A DNA stretch of 64,000 nucleotides from Ideonella livida (lineage in GTDB: Bacteria > Pseudomonadota > Gammaproteobacteria > Burkholderiales > Burkholderiaceae_C): contig NZ_JAAGOH010000012.1 of NCBI RefSeq assembly GCF_010499455.1, positions 1-64,000 on the forward strand, given 5' to 3'. This document shows, piece by piece, positions 1 through 9,293 of the stretch. Numbering within the stretch: position 1 is the stretch's first letter; each line of letters opens with the position of its first letter. The position numbers and the translations under genes were made by a program. The notes beneath the pieces are model-generated. The model saw only the letters and a program-made list of their open reading frames with translations. It was not told the DNA's origin and searched no databases.

Positions 1-555
1 GGCGAGCCAGGCGTGGCGCAGGGGCAAGTCCTCACGCTGGACCAGGCGGGGGCTGGTGACCAGCACCGCCGGCGCCCCGGGCGCCAGCTGCCAGGCGCGG
101 CGCGCGCCGCGCGGCAGCGCCTGCACCACGCGCCAGCCGCCGTCGGGCAGCGCCTGCAGATCGATCACGTCGGCCAGCAGCGGGCGCTGCAGCTGCTCGG
201 CCAGCACATGGGGCAGCAGGCCGGTGGCCAGCCCGGACTCCGCCCGGGCCGAGGTCAGCACCAGGGCCTGGCCACGGCAGTGGGCGGCCAGTGCGGCCGC
301 CACCGCGGCCAGGGTGTCGGCCGGCACCGCCAGGCGCTGCAGGGTGTCCACGCCCTGGGCCAGGTAGTCGCGGGCCACGGCGTCGGGCATGGGCCCGGCG
401 GTGCAGACCTGGGGCGGGGCGCCGCCGTCCAGGGCCCGGCAGGCCAGGGCCAGGGTGGCGGCATCGGCCCGGCTGCGGGTGGCCCGGGCGCTGACGGGGT
501 CCATGCGCACGCTGACCAGCACGGCCAGGCCGCAGGGGGAAGGAGTCTTTCGCAT
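1..555 (-). CDS. etfB: Electron transfer flavoprotein beta subunit, partial
   Basis: This is the small subunit of a heterodimeric electron transfer flavoprotein that would accept electrons from dimethylglycine demethylase and pass them to the respiratory chain. The 185 visible codons start with MRKTPSPCGLAVLVSV and contain the alternating Ala/Leu helices and short beta strands of the ETF adenine-nucleotide alpha-hydrolase fold. The 3' end lies outside the window. It starts two bases after the etfA stop in a TGAGCATG junction, the same junction as between dgcA and dgcB, so it is the distal gene of dgcA-dgcB-etfA-etfB. Sequence similarity to housekeeping EtfB is visibly low, as is usual for the copy linked to dgcAB. 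The assignment rests largely on gene order. Confidence 0.75.
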   Translation of the reverse strand, partial: MRKTPSPCGLAVLVSVRMDPVSARATRSRADAATLALACRALDGGAPPQVCTAGPMPDAVARDYLAQGVDTLQRLAVPADTLAAVAAALAAHCRGQALVLTSARAESGLATGLLPHVLAEQLQRPLLADVIDLQALPDGGWRVVQALPRGARRAWQLAPGAPAVLVTSPRLVQREDLPLRHAWLA

Positions 556-557
556 GC

Positions 558-1784
558 TCAGGCCGCCTTCAGGGGAGTGGCTGGGGGAAGGGTGGAGGGC
601 GTGGCGACGGAGAGGGCCGGCCGTGACGCCGGCGCCGCTGGGCGCGCGTCCGGCGCGGCCTCGGCCTGCAGCTGCTCCAGCAGGGCCTGCATCAGCGCCT
701 GCACATCGGCCACCAGGGTCAGCTCGGCGCGCTGCACCATGGGCGCGGCGGGGTCGGTGTTGACGGCCATGACATGGCGGCATTCGCGGATGCCCTGCAG
801 GTGCTGCACCGCGCCGGAGATGCCCAGGGCCAGGTAGCCCCGGGCCTGCACCGTGCGCCCGGTGGCGCCGATCTGCTGGCTGCGGGGAAAGTGCCCCGCA
901 TCCACCGCCACCCGCGAGGCGCCCACCGCCGCGCCCAGGGCCTGGGCCAGACGGTGGAACAGCGCCACGTCGCGCACGCCCTGCCCGGCAGCCAGGATGA
1001 ACTCGGCCTCTTCCAGGGCCACCTGCTGGGCCTGGCCGGCGCTCACGCCCAGGTCCTGCAGCCCCGGCAGGGCCTGTGGGGCGGGCCGCGGCAGGCCCAA
1101 GGCCTGGCCCAGACCGGTGAAGGGCAGCTCGGTGCGGGCCACCTGCCGGGCCAGCAGCAGCAGTTGCAGGTCCGCCAGGGCGGCGGTGGCGTCGCCGGCG
1201 GGCCGCCCAGGACCGCCCAGGTCACGCACCCGAACCTGCTGGGCGTTGATCTCGACCACCTCGGTGGCGCAGGCCAGACCCAGGCGCACGGCCAGGCGCC
1301 GGCCCAGCAGGGCGTCCTCGCCACGGTCGGCGGCCAGCACCAAGCGCGGGGCCAGGGCCTGCCAGCGCTGGGCCACGGCCTGCAGCAGGGCCGGGGCGGC
1401 GGTGTCGGCGGTCAGGGGCAGCAGCTCCAGCCGGTCCACGCCCAGGGCCGCGGCGGCCAGGCCGCTGGCCACGGCCGCCACCGCCTCGGCGTCCGGCAGC
1501 GGCGCGCTCCAGGGCATCAGCAGCACCACGGCCTCGTCGGCGCGGGCCAGCAGGGCGGCGGCGGCCACGGCCTCGCGGGCATGCTCGTCCAGGCCACCGC
1601 CGTCGGGATGGGCCAGCACCAGCAGGCAACCGCGCGGCTCGCCTTGCAGACGCGGGGTCTTGGGGGCGCTGGCGTGGGCCACGGCGCGCAGGCCGCGCTC
1701 GCCTTCGGTGCCGCCCAGCACGATGCGGCGCAGGCCCTGGGGGGTGATGAGCACCGGGCGGCGGGGGTCGACTCGTCGGGTCAT
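558..1784 (-). CDS. etfA: Electron transfer flavoprotein alpha subunit
   Basis: 408 residues. The C-terminal FAD domain is clear: the ALGISGAVQHLQG segment (about residues 310-325) followed by MAVNTDPAAPM is the conserved ETF-alpha FAD-binding loop. The N-terminal half is the degenerate nucleotide-binding domain. A low-complexity Ala/Pro tail of about 35 residues follows the last helix. The start MTRRV overlaps the dgcB stop (ATGA), indicating translational coupling. Together with EtfB it would carry electrons from the DgcAB complex towards ETF-ubiquinone oxidoreductase. The family is certain. The specific role in dimethylglycine oxidation is inferred from the operon, which matches the dgcAB-etfAB arrangement known from pseudomonads. 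Confidence 0.9.
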   Translation of the reverse strand: MTRRVDPRRPVLITPQGLRRIVLGGTEGERGLRAVAHASAPKTPRLQGEPRGCLLVLAHPDGGGLDEHAREAVAAAALLARADEAVVLLMPWSAPLPDAEAVAAVASGLAAAALGVDRLELLPLTADTAAPALLQAVAQRWQALAPRLVLAADRGEDALLGRRLAVRLGLACATEVVEINAQQVRVRDLGGPGRPAGDATAALADLQLLLLARQVARTELPFTGLGQALGLPRPAPQALPGLQDLGVSAGQAQQVALEEAEFILAAGQGVRDVALFHRLAQALGAAVGASRVAVDAGHFPRSQQIGATGRTVQARGYLALGISGAVQHLQGIRECRHVMAVNTDPAAPMVQRAELTLVADVQALMQALLEQLQAEAAPDARPAAPASRPALSVATPSTLPPATPLKAA

Positions 1785-3805
1785 GCTTGCTTCTCCACGG
1801 CGGGGGTCTGGGGGCGCGCGCCCGGGGCCTGCACCGCGCGGGCCACCAGCTCGGCCACGTCCAGCACCTCAGGGCGCTTGCCGGTGACGCCTTCGAGCAT
1901 GGCGGTGCACTGCGGGCAGGCCACGGCCACCACGTCGGCGCCGGTGGCGCGGGCGTCGTCCATGCGCAGGTCGGGGATGCGGCGCTGGCCGGGGATGTCG
2001 GTCATCGGCGCGCCGCCGCCTCCGCCGCAGCAGCGGGCGTTCTGGCCGCAGCGCTCCATCTCCACGATGGGGATGCCAATGGCCTTGAGCGCACGGCGCG
2101 GGGCCTCGGTCTGGCCGTTGTAGCGGCCCAGGTAGCAGGGGTCGTGCAGGGTGACGCGGGGCGGCGTGCGGCCATCGGCCGGCCGGGGCTGGAGGCGGCC
2201 GCGCTCCAGCAGGTCGGCCAGCAGCTCGGTGTGGTGCCACACGCGGGTCTGGCCGCTGGCCAGGCGCCGGGCCCAGGCCTCATCCAGCAGCGGGTACTCG
2301 TTGCGCAGGGCGTGCAGCAGGTGCGGGTCGGCCGTGACCAGGTGCGCGGCCGGATGCGCCTGCAGCGTGGCGATGAGCTGGCGGGCCAGGCGCTGGTAGC
2401 CGGCTTCGTCGCCCAGGCGGCGGGCCACGTCGCCGCAGTCGGTCTCCAGGGCCCCCAGCAAGGCGGGCACCACACCGCCGGCCTTCAGCGCGCTCACCAA
2501 GGCGCGCAACGTCTTCTGGCCGCGCAGGTCAAACCCCGCCTCGCCCGCCAGCAGCAGCCATTCGGTGCGGGTGGCGGTGGAGGGGCTCGCGTCCAGCACC
2601 GGCAGGCCCAGGTCGCTGGCCCAGTGGTGGCGGGCGGCCAGCGGGTAGCGGCCTTGGGTGTCGGTCTCGCGCAGGGCGGCCAGCACCTCGTTGCCCTTGT
2701 TGGGTACGGTGCCGCCCACCAGGGTGAGGTGGCGGCGCAGGTCCACCACCAGGTCCACATGCTCGATGAGCATGGGGCAGGCCTGCACGCAGGCGCGGCA
2801 GGTGGTGCAGCTCCACAGGGTCTCGGCCTCGATCAGGCCGGGCACCACCGCCTGGTCGGGGGCGCCGGCATGGCGGCCAATCTCGCGGCCGGGATAGGGG
2901 TTGCCGGCGTACTGGGCGTCGCCGGTGCCGGCCATGCCGCTCACCAGGTCCTGCACCAACTTCTTGGGGTTGAGCGGCTGGCCGGCGGCAAAGGCCGGGC
3001 AGGCGGCCTCGCACTTGCCGCACTGCACGCAGGCGTCAAAGGACAGCAGGCGGTTCCAGGGCAGGTCAGCCGGCTTGGCGGCGCCGGGCAGGTCCTGGCC
3101 CAGGGCCACGGGCTGGAGGGCGCTGGCGCTGCGCTGGGCGGCCGGGCCCACCGGCTGATCGCCAAAACGCTCGGGGCGCGGGTGCAGGCCCAGGTGCAGC
3201 AGGCCGGCCACGGCGTGTTTCATGGGGCCGGCCAGGCCAATGCCCAGGGCCAGTTCGGCCGCGCCCACACCCAGCGCCAGCACGCACAGGGCGGCCCACC
3301 AGGGGGCGATGCTGTCGTGCCACAGCGCGGCAGCCGCCAGGGCCAGCAGGCCCACCGCGCCCAGGCCCAGCGTCCAGGGCAGGCGCTGCCAGGGGCCGCG
3401 CGACACCCGTGCCGCCACCTGCGGCTGGCGGCGGCGCTGGGCCATCAGCACCGCGCCCACCAGCATCACGCCGGCACAGGCCACCAGCGCCATGTCCAGC
3501 ACCGGCCAGCGCAGGCGCAGGCCGTCATTGAGGGCCACCAGCAGCAGGCAGGCGATGGCCCCACCGCCCACGGCCACGTGGGCCCGCGCCACGGCGGGCT
3601 CACGCGCCACCACATGGTGCAGGTCCACAAAGTAGCGCTTGGGGATGGCCAGCAGGCCGCTCCAGGCCACGGTGGCGGCACGCCCGGTGCGCCACAGCGC
3701 GGCGCGCCGCGCCGTGCCGATCACCAGCGCGGCCACGGCCAGCCAGAACACGGCCGTGATGGCGTCACGCCAGATCCAGGTGGAGGAAGACAGGACGGCG
3801 TCCAT
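1781..3805 (-). CDS. dgcB: Dimethylglycine demethylase iron-sulfur subunit DgcB
   Basis: 674 residues, membrane-anchored ferredoxin/CCG protein. Several hydrophobic helices occupy roughly residues 10-200. Two 4Fe-4S motifs follow: CVQCGKCEAAC at about 259-269 and a CTTCRACVQAC motif about 75 residues later. The C-terminal half has heterodisulfide-reductase-like cysteine-rich segments, including HDPCYLG, a CCGGGGG run and ACPQC. It would relay electrons from the flavoprotein DgcA to ETF or the membrane quinone pool. The start at MDAVLSS lies two bases after the dgcA stop, and an upstream in-frame start (MQGLLSM) would overlap dgcA. Its 3' end overlaps etfA by four bases. Confidence 0.92.
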   Translation of the reverse strand: MDAVLSSSTWIWRDAITAVFWLAVAALVIGTARRAALWRTGRAATVAWSGLLAIPKRYFVDLHHVVAREPAVARAHVAVGGGAIACLLLVALNDGLRLRWPVLDMALVACAGVMLVGAVLMAQRRRQPQVAARVSRGPWQRLPWTLGLGAVGLLALAAAALWHDSIAPWWAALCVLALGVGAAELALGIGLAGPMKHAVAGLLHLGLHPRPERFGDQPVGPAAQRSASALQPVALGQDLPGAAKPADLPWNRLLSFDACVQCGKCEAACPAFAAGQPLNPKKLVQDLVSGMAGTGDAQYAGNPYPGREIGRHAGAPDQAVVPGLIEAETLWSCTTCRACVQACPMLIEHVDLVVDLRRHLTLVGGTVPNKGNEVLAALRETDTQGRYPLAARHHWASDLGLPVLDASPSTATRTEWLLLAGEAGFDLRGQKTLRALVSALKAGGVVPALLGALETDCGDVARRLGDEAGYQRLARQLIATLQAHPAAHLVTADPHLLHALRNEYPLLDEAWARRLASGQTRVWHHTELLADLLERGRLQPRPADGRTPPRVTLHDPCYLGRYNGQTEAPRRALKAIGIPIVEMERCGQNARCCGGGGGAPMTDIPGQRRIPDLRMDDARATGADVVAVACPQCTAMLEGVTGKRPEVLDVAELVARAVQAPGARPQTPAVEKQA

Positions 3806-3807
3806 GC

Positions 3808-5880
3808 TCAAAAGTCCTTGCAAAGGCGCAGCGCGTCGTAGATCGCGGCGTGAATGTTGTGCATCGACACGCCGTCGCCAATGCGGAACAGCGCGAAGCG
3901 GCCATCCCCCAGCGCCTGCGACAGCACCGGCTGCGGCTGGTTGTCGTAGAGCGCGTCGATGTCGGTCTGGCCGTGGTTGAGCGAGCGGGCCTTGAGCTGC
4001 CAGTACAGCGCCTCGTTGGGCAGGATGCCGTTCTCGATGACCACCTGGTCGACCACCCGCTCCTCCAGCGCCTCGGTGTACTCGTGGCGCAGCACGGCCA
4101 CCAGCTTGTCGCCCTCGGGGGTGCTCTCACGGTAGACGCGGTCCAGCCAGTGGTTGGGCGTGAGGACCACGCCGTTGGCGCAGAGCTGGCGGTAGAGGAT
4201 GGGGAAGGTGGTGCCGCCGGTGTCGTCGGCCACCTTCACGTCGGGGGTGACGATTTCCACCAGGTGGCCGCGGCTGGCGATGAAGTCGGCCACGCCCGCG
4301 CCGGCGTGGGTGCTGATGGCGTCATACACCAGCACATTGCCCTGGGGCGCCACCTTGCCGCTGAGGATGTCCCAGCCCGACACGGACAGGCCTTCGGCCA
4401 CGCCCCAAGCGGGGTTCTGGCCGGTGTGCGGCAGGCCGCCGGTGGCCAGCACCACGATGTCGGGCCGCTCGTCCAGGATCATGGACACGTCGGCCTCGGT
4501 GCCCAGGCGGCGGTCCACGCCCAGGCGCACCGTCTCCAGGTCAAACCAACGGATGATGCCGGCCATCTGCTCGCGCTTGGGCGCCTTGGCCGCCAGGTTC
4601 ACCTGGCCGCCCACCTGGGGCTGCTTCTCGAACAGCACCACGTCGTGGCCCCGCTCACGGGCCACGCGGGCGGCTTCCAGGCCGGCGGGGCCGGCGCCCA
4701 CCACCACCACCTTGCGCTTGGGCCCGGTGGTCTTGGCGATGGTGTGCGGCATGGTGCGCTCACGGCTGGTGGCGGCGTTTTGCACGCACAGCACATCCAG
4801 GCCGTTGTATTGCCGGTCGATGCAGTAGTTGGCGCCCACGCACTGCTTGATCTGGTCTTCGCGCCCGTCGCGGATCTTGATGACCATGTGCGGGTCGGCG
4901 ATCTGCGCGCGGGTCATGCCCACCATGTCCACCGTGCCGCTGGCCAGCAGGCGCTCGGCCTGTTGCGCGTCACGGATGCTCTGCGCGTGCATCACCGGAA
5001 TCTTCACCACGCTCTTGATGCCACCGGCCAGGTGCACAAAGGGCTCGGGCGGCAAGGCCATGGGTGGCATGCAGTTGGCCAGGGTGTTGTGGGTGTCGGC
5101 GCCGGAGCCGATGACACTCAGGTAGTCGATCAGCCCGGTCTCGCTCATGGCCTGGGCGATTTCCTTGAGCATCTCGTGGCTCAGGCCGTCTTCGTGGAAC
5201 TCGTCGCCACACATGCGCAGGCCCACCACAAAGTCCTTGCCCACTTCGGCGCGCACCGCTTGCAGCACTTCCAGGCCAAAGCGCAGGCGGTTTTGCAGGC
5301 TGCCGCCCCATTCATCGGTGCGGAAGTTGCTGCGCGGGCTCCAGAACTGGTCGATCAGGTGCTGGTGCGCGGCAGAGATTTCGATGCCATCCAGCCCCGA
5401 AGCCTTCACCCGGCGCGCCGCCTTGGCGTAGTCCTGGATGATGCGGCGGATCTCCTCGATCTCGATGGTCTTGGCATTGCCACGGTGCACCGGCTCCCGC
5501 ACGCCCGAGGGGCTGACCAGGTGCGGCCAGTCAAAGCCGTGCCAGGCGTTGCGCCGGCCCATGTGGGTGGCCTGGATCATGATCTTGGCGCCATGCTTGT
5601 GCATGGTGTCGGCCAGTTTGGCCAGGCCGTCCATGGTCTCGTCGCGCGAGAGGTTGACCGAGCTCCACCAGCTGCTCGGGCTGTCGCGCGAGACGGGGCT
5701 GGAGCCGCCGCAGATCGCCAGGCCGACGCCGCCCTTGGCCTTTTCCTCGTAGTAGCGGATGTAACGCTCGCCGGGGATGCCGTCGTCGGCGTACACCTCC
5801 GCGTGGGCGGTGCTGACGATGCGGTTGCGGATCTTCAGCTGGTTGAGCTGGATGGGTTCGAAGAGGTGCGGGTAGCGCAT
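3808..5880 (-). CDS. dgcA: Dimethylglycine demethylase flavoprotein DgcA
   Basis: 690 residues of the trimethylamine dehydrogenase/old yellow enzyme family. The N-terminal TIM barrel starts at MRYPHLFEPIQLNQLKIRNR. Cysteines C347, C353 and C365 form the 4Fe-4S site typical of this class. A dinucleotide-binding fold begins at about residue 389 (VVVVGAGPAGLEAA). The enzyme oxidatively removes one methyl group from N,N-dimethylglycine, giving sarcosine plus a one-carbon unit. The open frame extends upstream, but that region is the shadow of the preceding gene, so the start at 5880 is chosen. It heads dgcA-dgcB-etfA-etfB and sits downstream of glyA, a dipeptidase gene and a DUF5943 gene. Homologues include stachydrine and dimethylamine enzymes, but the locus supports dimethylglycine. 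Confidence 0.93.
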   Translation of the reverse strand: MRYPHLFEPIQLNQLKIRNRIVSTAHAEVYADDGIPGERYIRYYEEKAKGGVGLAICGGSSPVSRDSPSSWWSSVNLSRDETMDGLAKLADTMHKHGAKIMIQATHMGRRNAWHGFDWPHLVSPSGVREPVHRGNAKTIEIEEIRRIIQDYAKAARRVKASGLDGIEISAAHQHLIDQFWSPRSNFRTDEWGGSLQNRLRFGLEVLQAVRAEVGKDFVVGLRMCGDEFHEDGLSHEMLKEIAQAMSETGLIDYLSVIGSGADTHNTLANCMPPMALPPEPFVHLAGGIKSVVKIPVMHAQSIRDAQQAERLLASGTVDMVGMTRAQIADPHMVIKIRDGREDQIKQCVGANYCIDRQYNGLDVLCVQNAATSRERTMPHTIAKTTGPKRKVVVVGAGPAGLEAARVARERGHDVVLFEKQPQVGGQVNLAAKAPKREQMAGIIRWFDLETVRLGVDRRLGTEADVSMILDERPDIVVLATGGLPHTGQNPAWGVAEGLSVSGWDILSGKVAPQGNVLVYDAISTHAGAGVADFIASRGHLVEIVTPDVKVADDTGGTTFPILYRQLCANGVVLTPNHWLDRVYRESTPEGDKLVAVLRHEYTEALEERVVDQVVIENGILPNEALYWQLKARSLNHGQTDIDALYDNQPQPVLSQALGDGRFALFRIGDGVSMHNIHAAIYDALRLCKDF

Positions 5881-5923
5881 GGTCGGACGGCGTGAGGGTG
5901 CTGCGGGGCGGCGCGGGAAGGCG

Positions 5924-6463
5924 TCAGTCCGCCAGGGGCGTGACGGTGAAGACGCAGTGCGCATGGCCCTGGGCCGCGCACTGGGTCTCTTCGCTGTGGG
6001 TCTTCCAGGTCTGGCCGGTGGCCTGGCCCACCCAGTCCATGGCGCCAGAGAACCAGCCCGCAAACAGGTAGCAGACCTTGTCGGCGCTCACCGGCACGCC
6101 GGCAATGCCCTGGGCCAGCACAAAGACCGAGTGCTCCAGGCGGATGCGGGCGTGGCCGGTGGTGGCGTCCACCTCGTCAAACGAGAACAGGCCCCAGCCC
6201 CGCTGCGACAGGCGCTTGAGGTAGTGCTCGTAGACGGCCAGGCCCTGCAGGCCGTGGGTCTTGCTCTCCTGCTCGCACCAGAAGTAGGCCGAGCGGTGGC
6301 CGGCGGTGTAGAGGCTGGCGGCGTAGGTCTCGCGGCCGATGGCGGCCTCGGCCTCCACGTGGTTGTTGACGAAGAAGTGCCGCGGCACGTAGATCATCGG
6401 CAGACCGTCGGTGGTCCAGATGCCGGTGTCCGGGGCGACGTCGATGGGCAGTTGCGGTTGCAT
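5924..6463 (-). CDS. DUF5943 / V4R-like small-molecule-binding domain protein
   Basis: 179 residues, starting MQPQLPIDVAPDTG. The C-terminal half resembles the 4-vinyl reductase (V4R) fold: an aromatic-rich LEHSVFVLAQG segment, a CYLFAGWFSGAMDW helix and a terminal histidine/cysteine pair (CAAQGHAHC) that could bind metal. No enzyme activity is established for the family. A similar gene next to a dipeptidase gene and dgcA is part of the glycine betaine locus of pseudomonads, so the association is conserved although the role is unknown. An RBS (AGGAG) lies just upstream, and the gene ends 43 bases before dgcA. Confidence 0.8.
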   Translation of the reverse strand: MQPQLPIDVAPDTGIWTTDGLPMIYVPRHFFVNNHVEAEAAIGRETYAASLYTAGHRSAYFWCEQESKTHGLQGLAVYEHYLKRLSQRGWGLFSFDEVDATTGHARIRLEHSVFVLAQGIAGVPVSADKVCYLFAGWFSGAMDWVGQATGQTWKTHSEETQCAAQGHAHCVFTVTPLAD

Positions 6464-6487
6464 GTTGTGCTCTCCTTGTGGGCGGCC

Positions 6488-7459
6488 TCAGGCGCCCCAG
6501 ACTTCACCGAAGACCCGCAGCCAGTTGCCGCCGATGACCTTGACGATGCGCTCGGGCTTCCAGCCGGCGCGCGCCATGGCGTCGGTCAGGTTGGGCATCT
6601 CGCCGATGGTGCGGATGCCCTCCGGGTTGAGCACGGTGCCGAAGTTGGTCAGACGGCGGCCGCGGCCCTTGTCGTGGGTGATGTGGTCGAAGAAGTCTTG
6701 GCCGTAGCCCTGGGTGTGGTCGGTGCCCACGCCCACGCAGTCCTCGCCGACCAGGTTGATCACGTAGTCCAGCGCCTCCACATAGTCGGCCACGGTGGAC
6801 TCGACGCCGCGCTTGAGGAAGGGCGGGAACATGGTCACGCCGATGAAGCCGCCACGGTCGGCGATGAACTTCAGCTGCTCGTCGCTCTTGTTGCGCGGGT
6901 GCTCTTTCAGGCCAGCGGGCAGGCAGTGGCTGTAGGTCACCGGCTTCTTGCTGGCCAGGATGGCCTCCTCGCTGGTCTTGGCGCCGACGTGCGAGAGGTC
7001 CACCATGATGCCCACACGGTTCATCTCGGCGATGACCTCGTGGCCGTAGCCCGACAGGCCCCCGTCGCGCTCGTAGCAGCCGGTGCCGATCAGGTTCTGG
7101 GTGTTGTAGCAGAGCTGCACCACGCGCACGCCCATGTCGGCGAAGGCCTCGATGTGGCCCAGGTGGTCCTCAAAGGCGTGGGCGTTCTGGAAGCCCAGGA
7201 TGATGCCGGTCTTGCCTTCGGCCTTGGCGCGGCGGATGTCGTCCGTCGTGCGCACCAGCGTGAGCAGGTCGGCGTTGGCGCGGATGTGCGACTTCATCTC
7301 AGCGATGTTGTGCACGGTGGCCTTGAAGTCGTCCCAGACCGAGACGGTGCAGTTGGCGGCGGTCAGGCCACCGCGGCGCATGTCCTCAAAGACCGGGCGG
7401 TTCCACTTGGAGATGATGAGTCCGTCGATGACGATGGATTCGGCGTGCAGGGCGTTCAT
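6488..7459 (-). CDS. Membrane dipeptidase-like protein (peptidase family M19)
   Basis: 323 residues of the renal dipeptidase (M19) family, a TIM-barrel metal hydrolase. Recognisable elements are the N-terminal strand with D-G-L, the VVQLCYNTQN segment, VDLSHVG at about residue 180, and a VGVGTDHTQGYG segment near the C-terminal metal site. Start MNALHAES was chosen because AGGAG lies about nine bases upstream. An alternative start ten codons earlier overlaps the glyA stop. No signal peptide is visible, so it is probably cytoplasmic. The gene is embedded between glyA and dgcA. Its substrate in betaine catabolism is unknown and it may act on a folate- or amine-derived amide rather than a dipeptide. 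Confidence 0.85.
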   Translation of the reverse strand: MNALHAESIVIDGLIISKWNRPVFEDMRRGGLTAANCTVSVWDDFKATVHNIAEMKSHIRANADLLTLVRTTDDIRRAKAEGKTGIILGFQNAHAFEDHLGHIEAFADMGVRVVQLCYNTQNLIGTGCYERDGGLSGYGHEVIAEMNRVGIMVDLSHVGAKTSEEAILASKKPVTYSHCLPAGLKEHPRNKSDEQLKFIADRGGFIGVTMFPPFLKRGVESTVADYVEALDYVINLVGEDCVGVGTDHTQGYGQDFFDHITHDKGRGRRLTNFGTVLNPEGIRTIGEMPNLTDAMARAGWKPERIVKVIGGNWLRVFGEVWGA

Positions 7460-7488
7460 GGGCGTGTGCTCCTGGGGTCGGGCGGACA

Positions 7489-8769
<1,281 letters not shown>

Positions 8770-9060
8770 GGCGGGGGCGGTCGGTCGGCGGAGCGGGAGA
8801 CGGGCCGGGGCGCGGAGAAGCGCCGGGTGGGGGTCAGGCCGCCGCAAGGGGCGGGCTGATGGGAGGCCATTCTTTGGGCCCAGGGGCGGGGCGGCTTGTG
8901 CACCAAGGACATGCACTTGCCCAAAACCGACATGGGCCGCCCACGCCCCAGGCCCGTCTGGCCGGCCCACCCGGCACCACCTGAGCCCCGCGCGAGGGCG
9001 TCTGGCGCCTGGGTGAGCCCGGGGGTGGGCACGGGCGTGAGCCTGACCGCCACACGCCGG

Positions 9061-9102
9061 ACGTCTTGACGCCGCCCGCCGTGCACTTGATCAGAAGCGA
9101 CA
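9061..9102 (-). promoter_or_regulatory. Putative GbdR tandem operator upstream of glyA
   Basis: Read on the minus strand from 9102, TGTCGC-N7-CAAGT is followed 21 bases later by a second half-site sharing TCAAG at the same internal positions. The same arrangement occurs at four other promoters in the betaine locus. AraC-type regulators commonly bind two direct repeats about 21 bp apart. Assignment to GbdR is inference. The distance to the glyA start (about 290 bases) implies a long leader or a further promoter element. Confidence 0.5.
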
Positions 9103-9145
9103 CGAGGCCCCCAGCGGGACACGGCCGACGCGGTGGCGGTGGGCA

Positions 9146-9187
9146 TGTCGCCTGCAGACAAGTCCGCGTCCGAACCACGCAAGGTCG
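9146..9187 (+). promoter_or_regulatory. Putative GbdR tandem operator upstream of gbcA
   Basis: The first half-site at 9146 reads TGTCGC-N7-CAAGTCCG. The second, 21 bases downstream, keeps CAAG at the same internal positions. The site ends 106 bases before the gbcA start. It is arranged back-to-back with the glyA-facing site, so the 524-base region 8770-9293 is a divergent promoter region. Nothing else is recognised there. Confidence 0.55.
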
Positions 9188-9293
9188 GCCGGGGCGCTGA
9201 CCGAACAATCGATTTCATCGGGCGCTGGGAGGCCGCAACCCCCACACGCCGCAGCGCCCCGATGCCTTGCAGCTCCCCCAGAGGATTACAGAC

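Noticed and set aside
1787-3841. A plus-strand open frame of 684 codons over dgcB, and a similar one at 3850-5895 over dgcA
   Set aside because: Both are low-complexity mirror frames of well-recognised genes on the other strand.
8770-9060. Glycine riboswitch in the glyA leader
   Set aside because: I could not find the conserved core elements; the region is explained by divergent promoters and a GbdR-like site.
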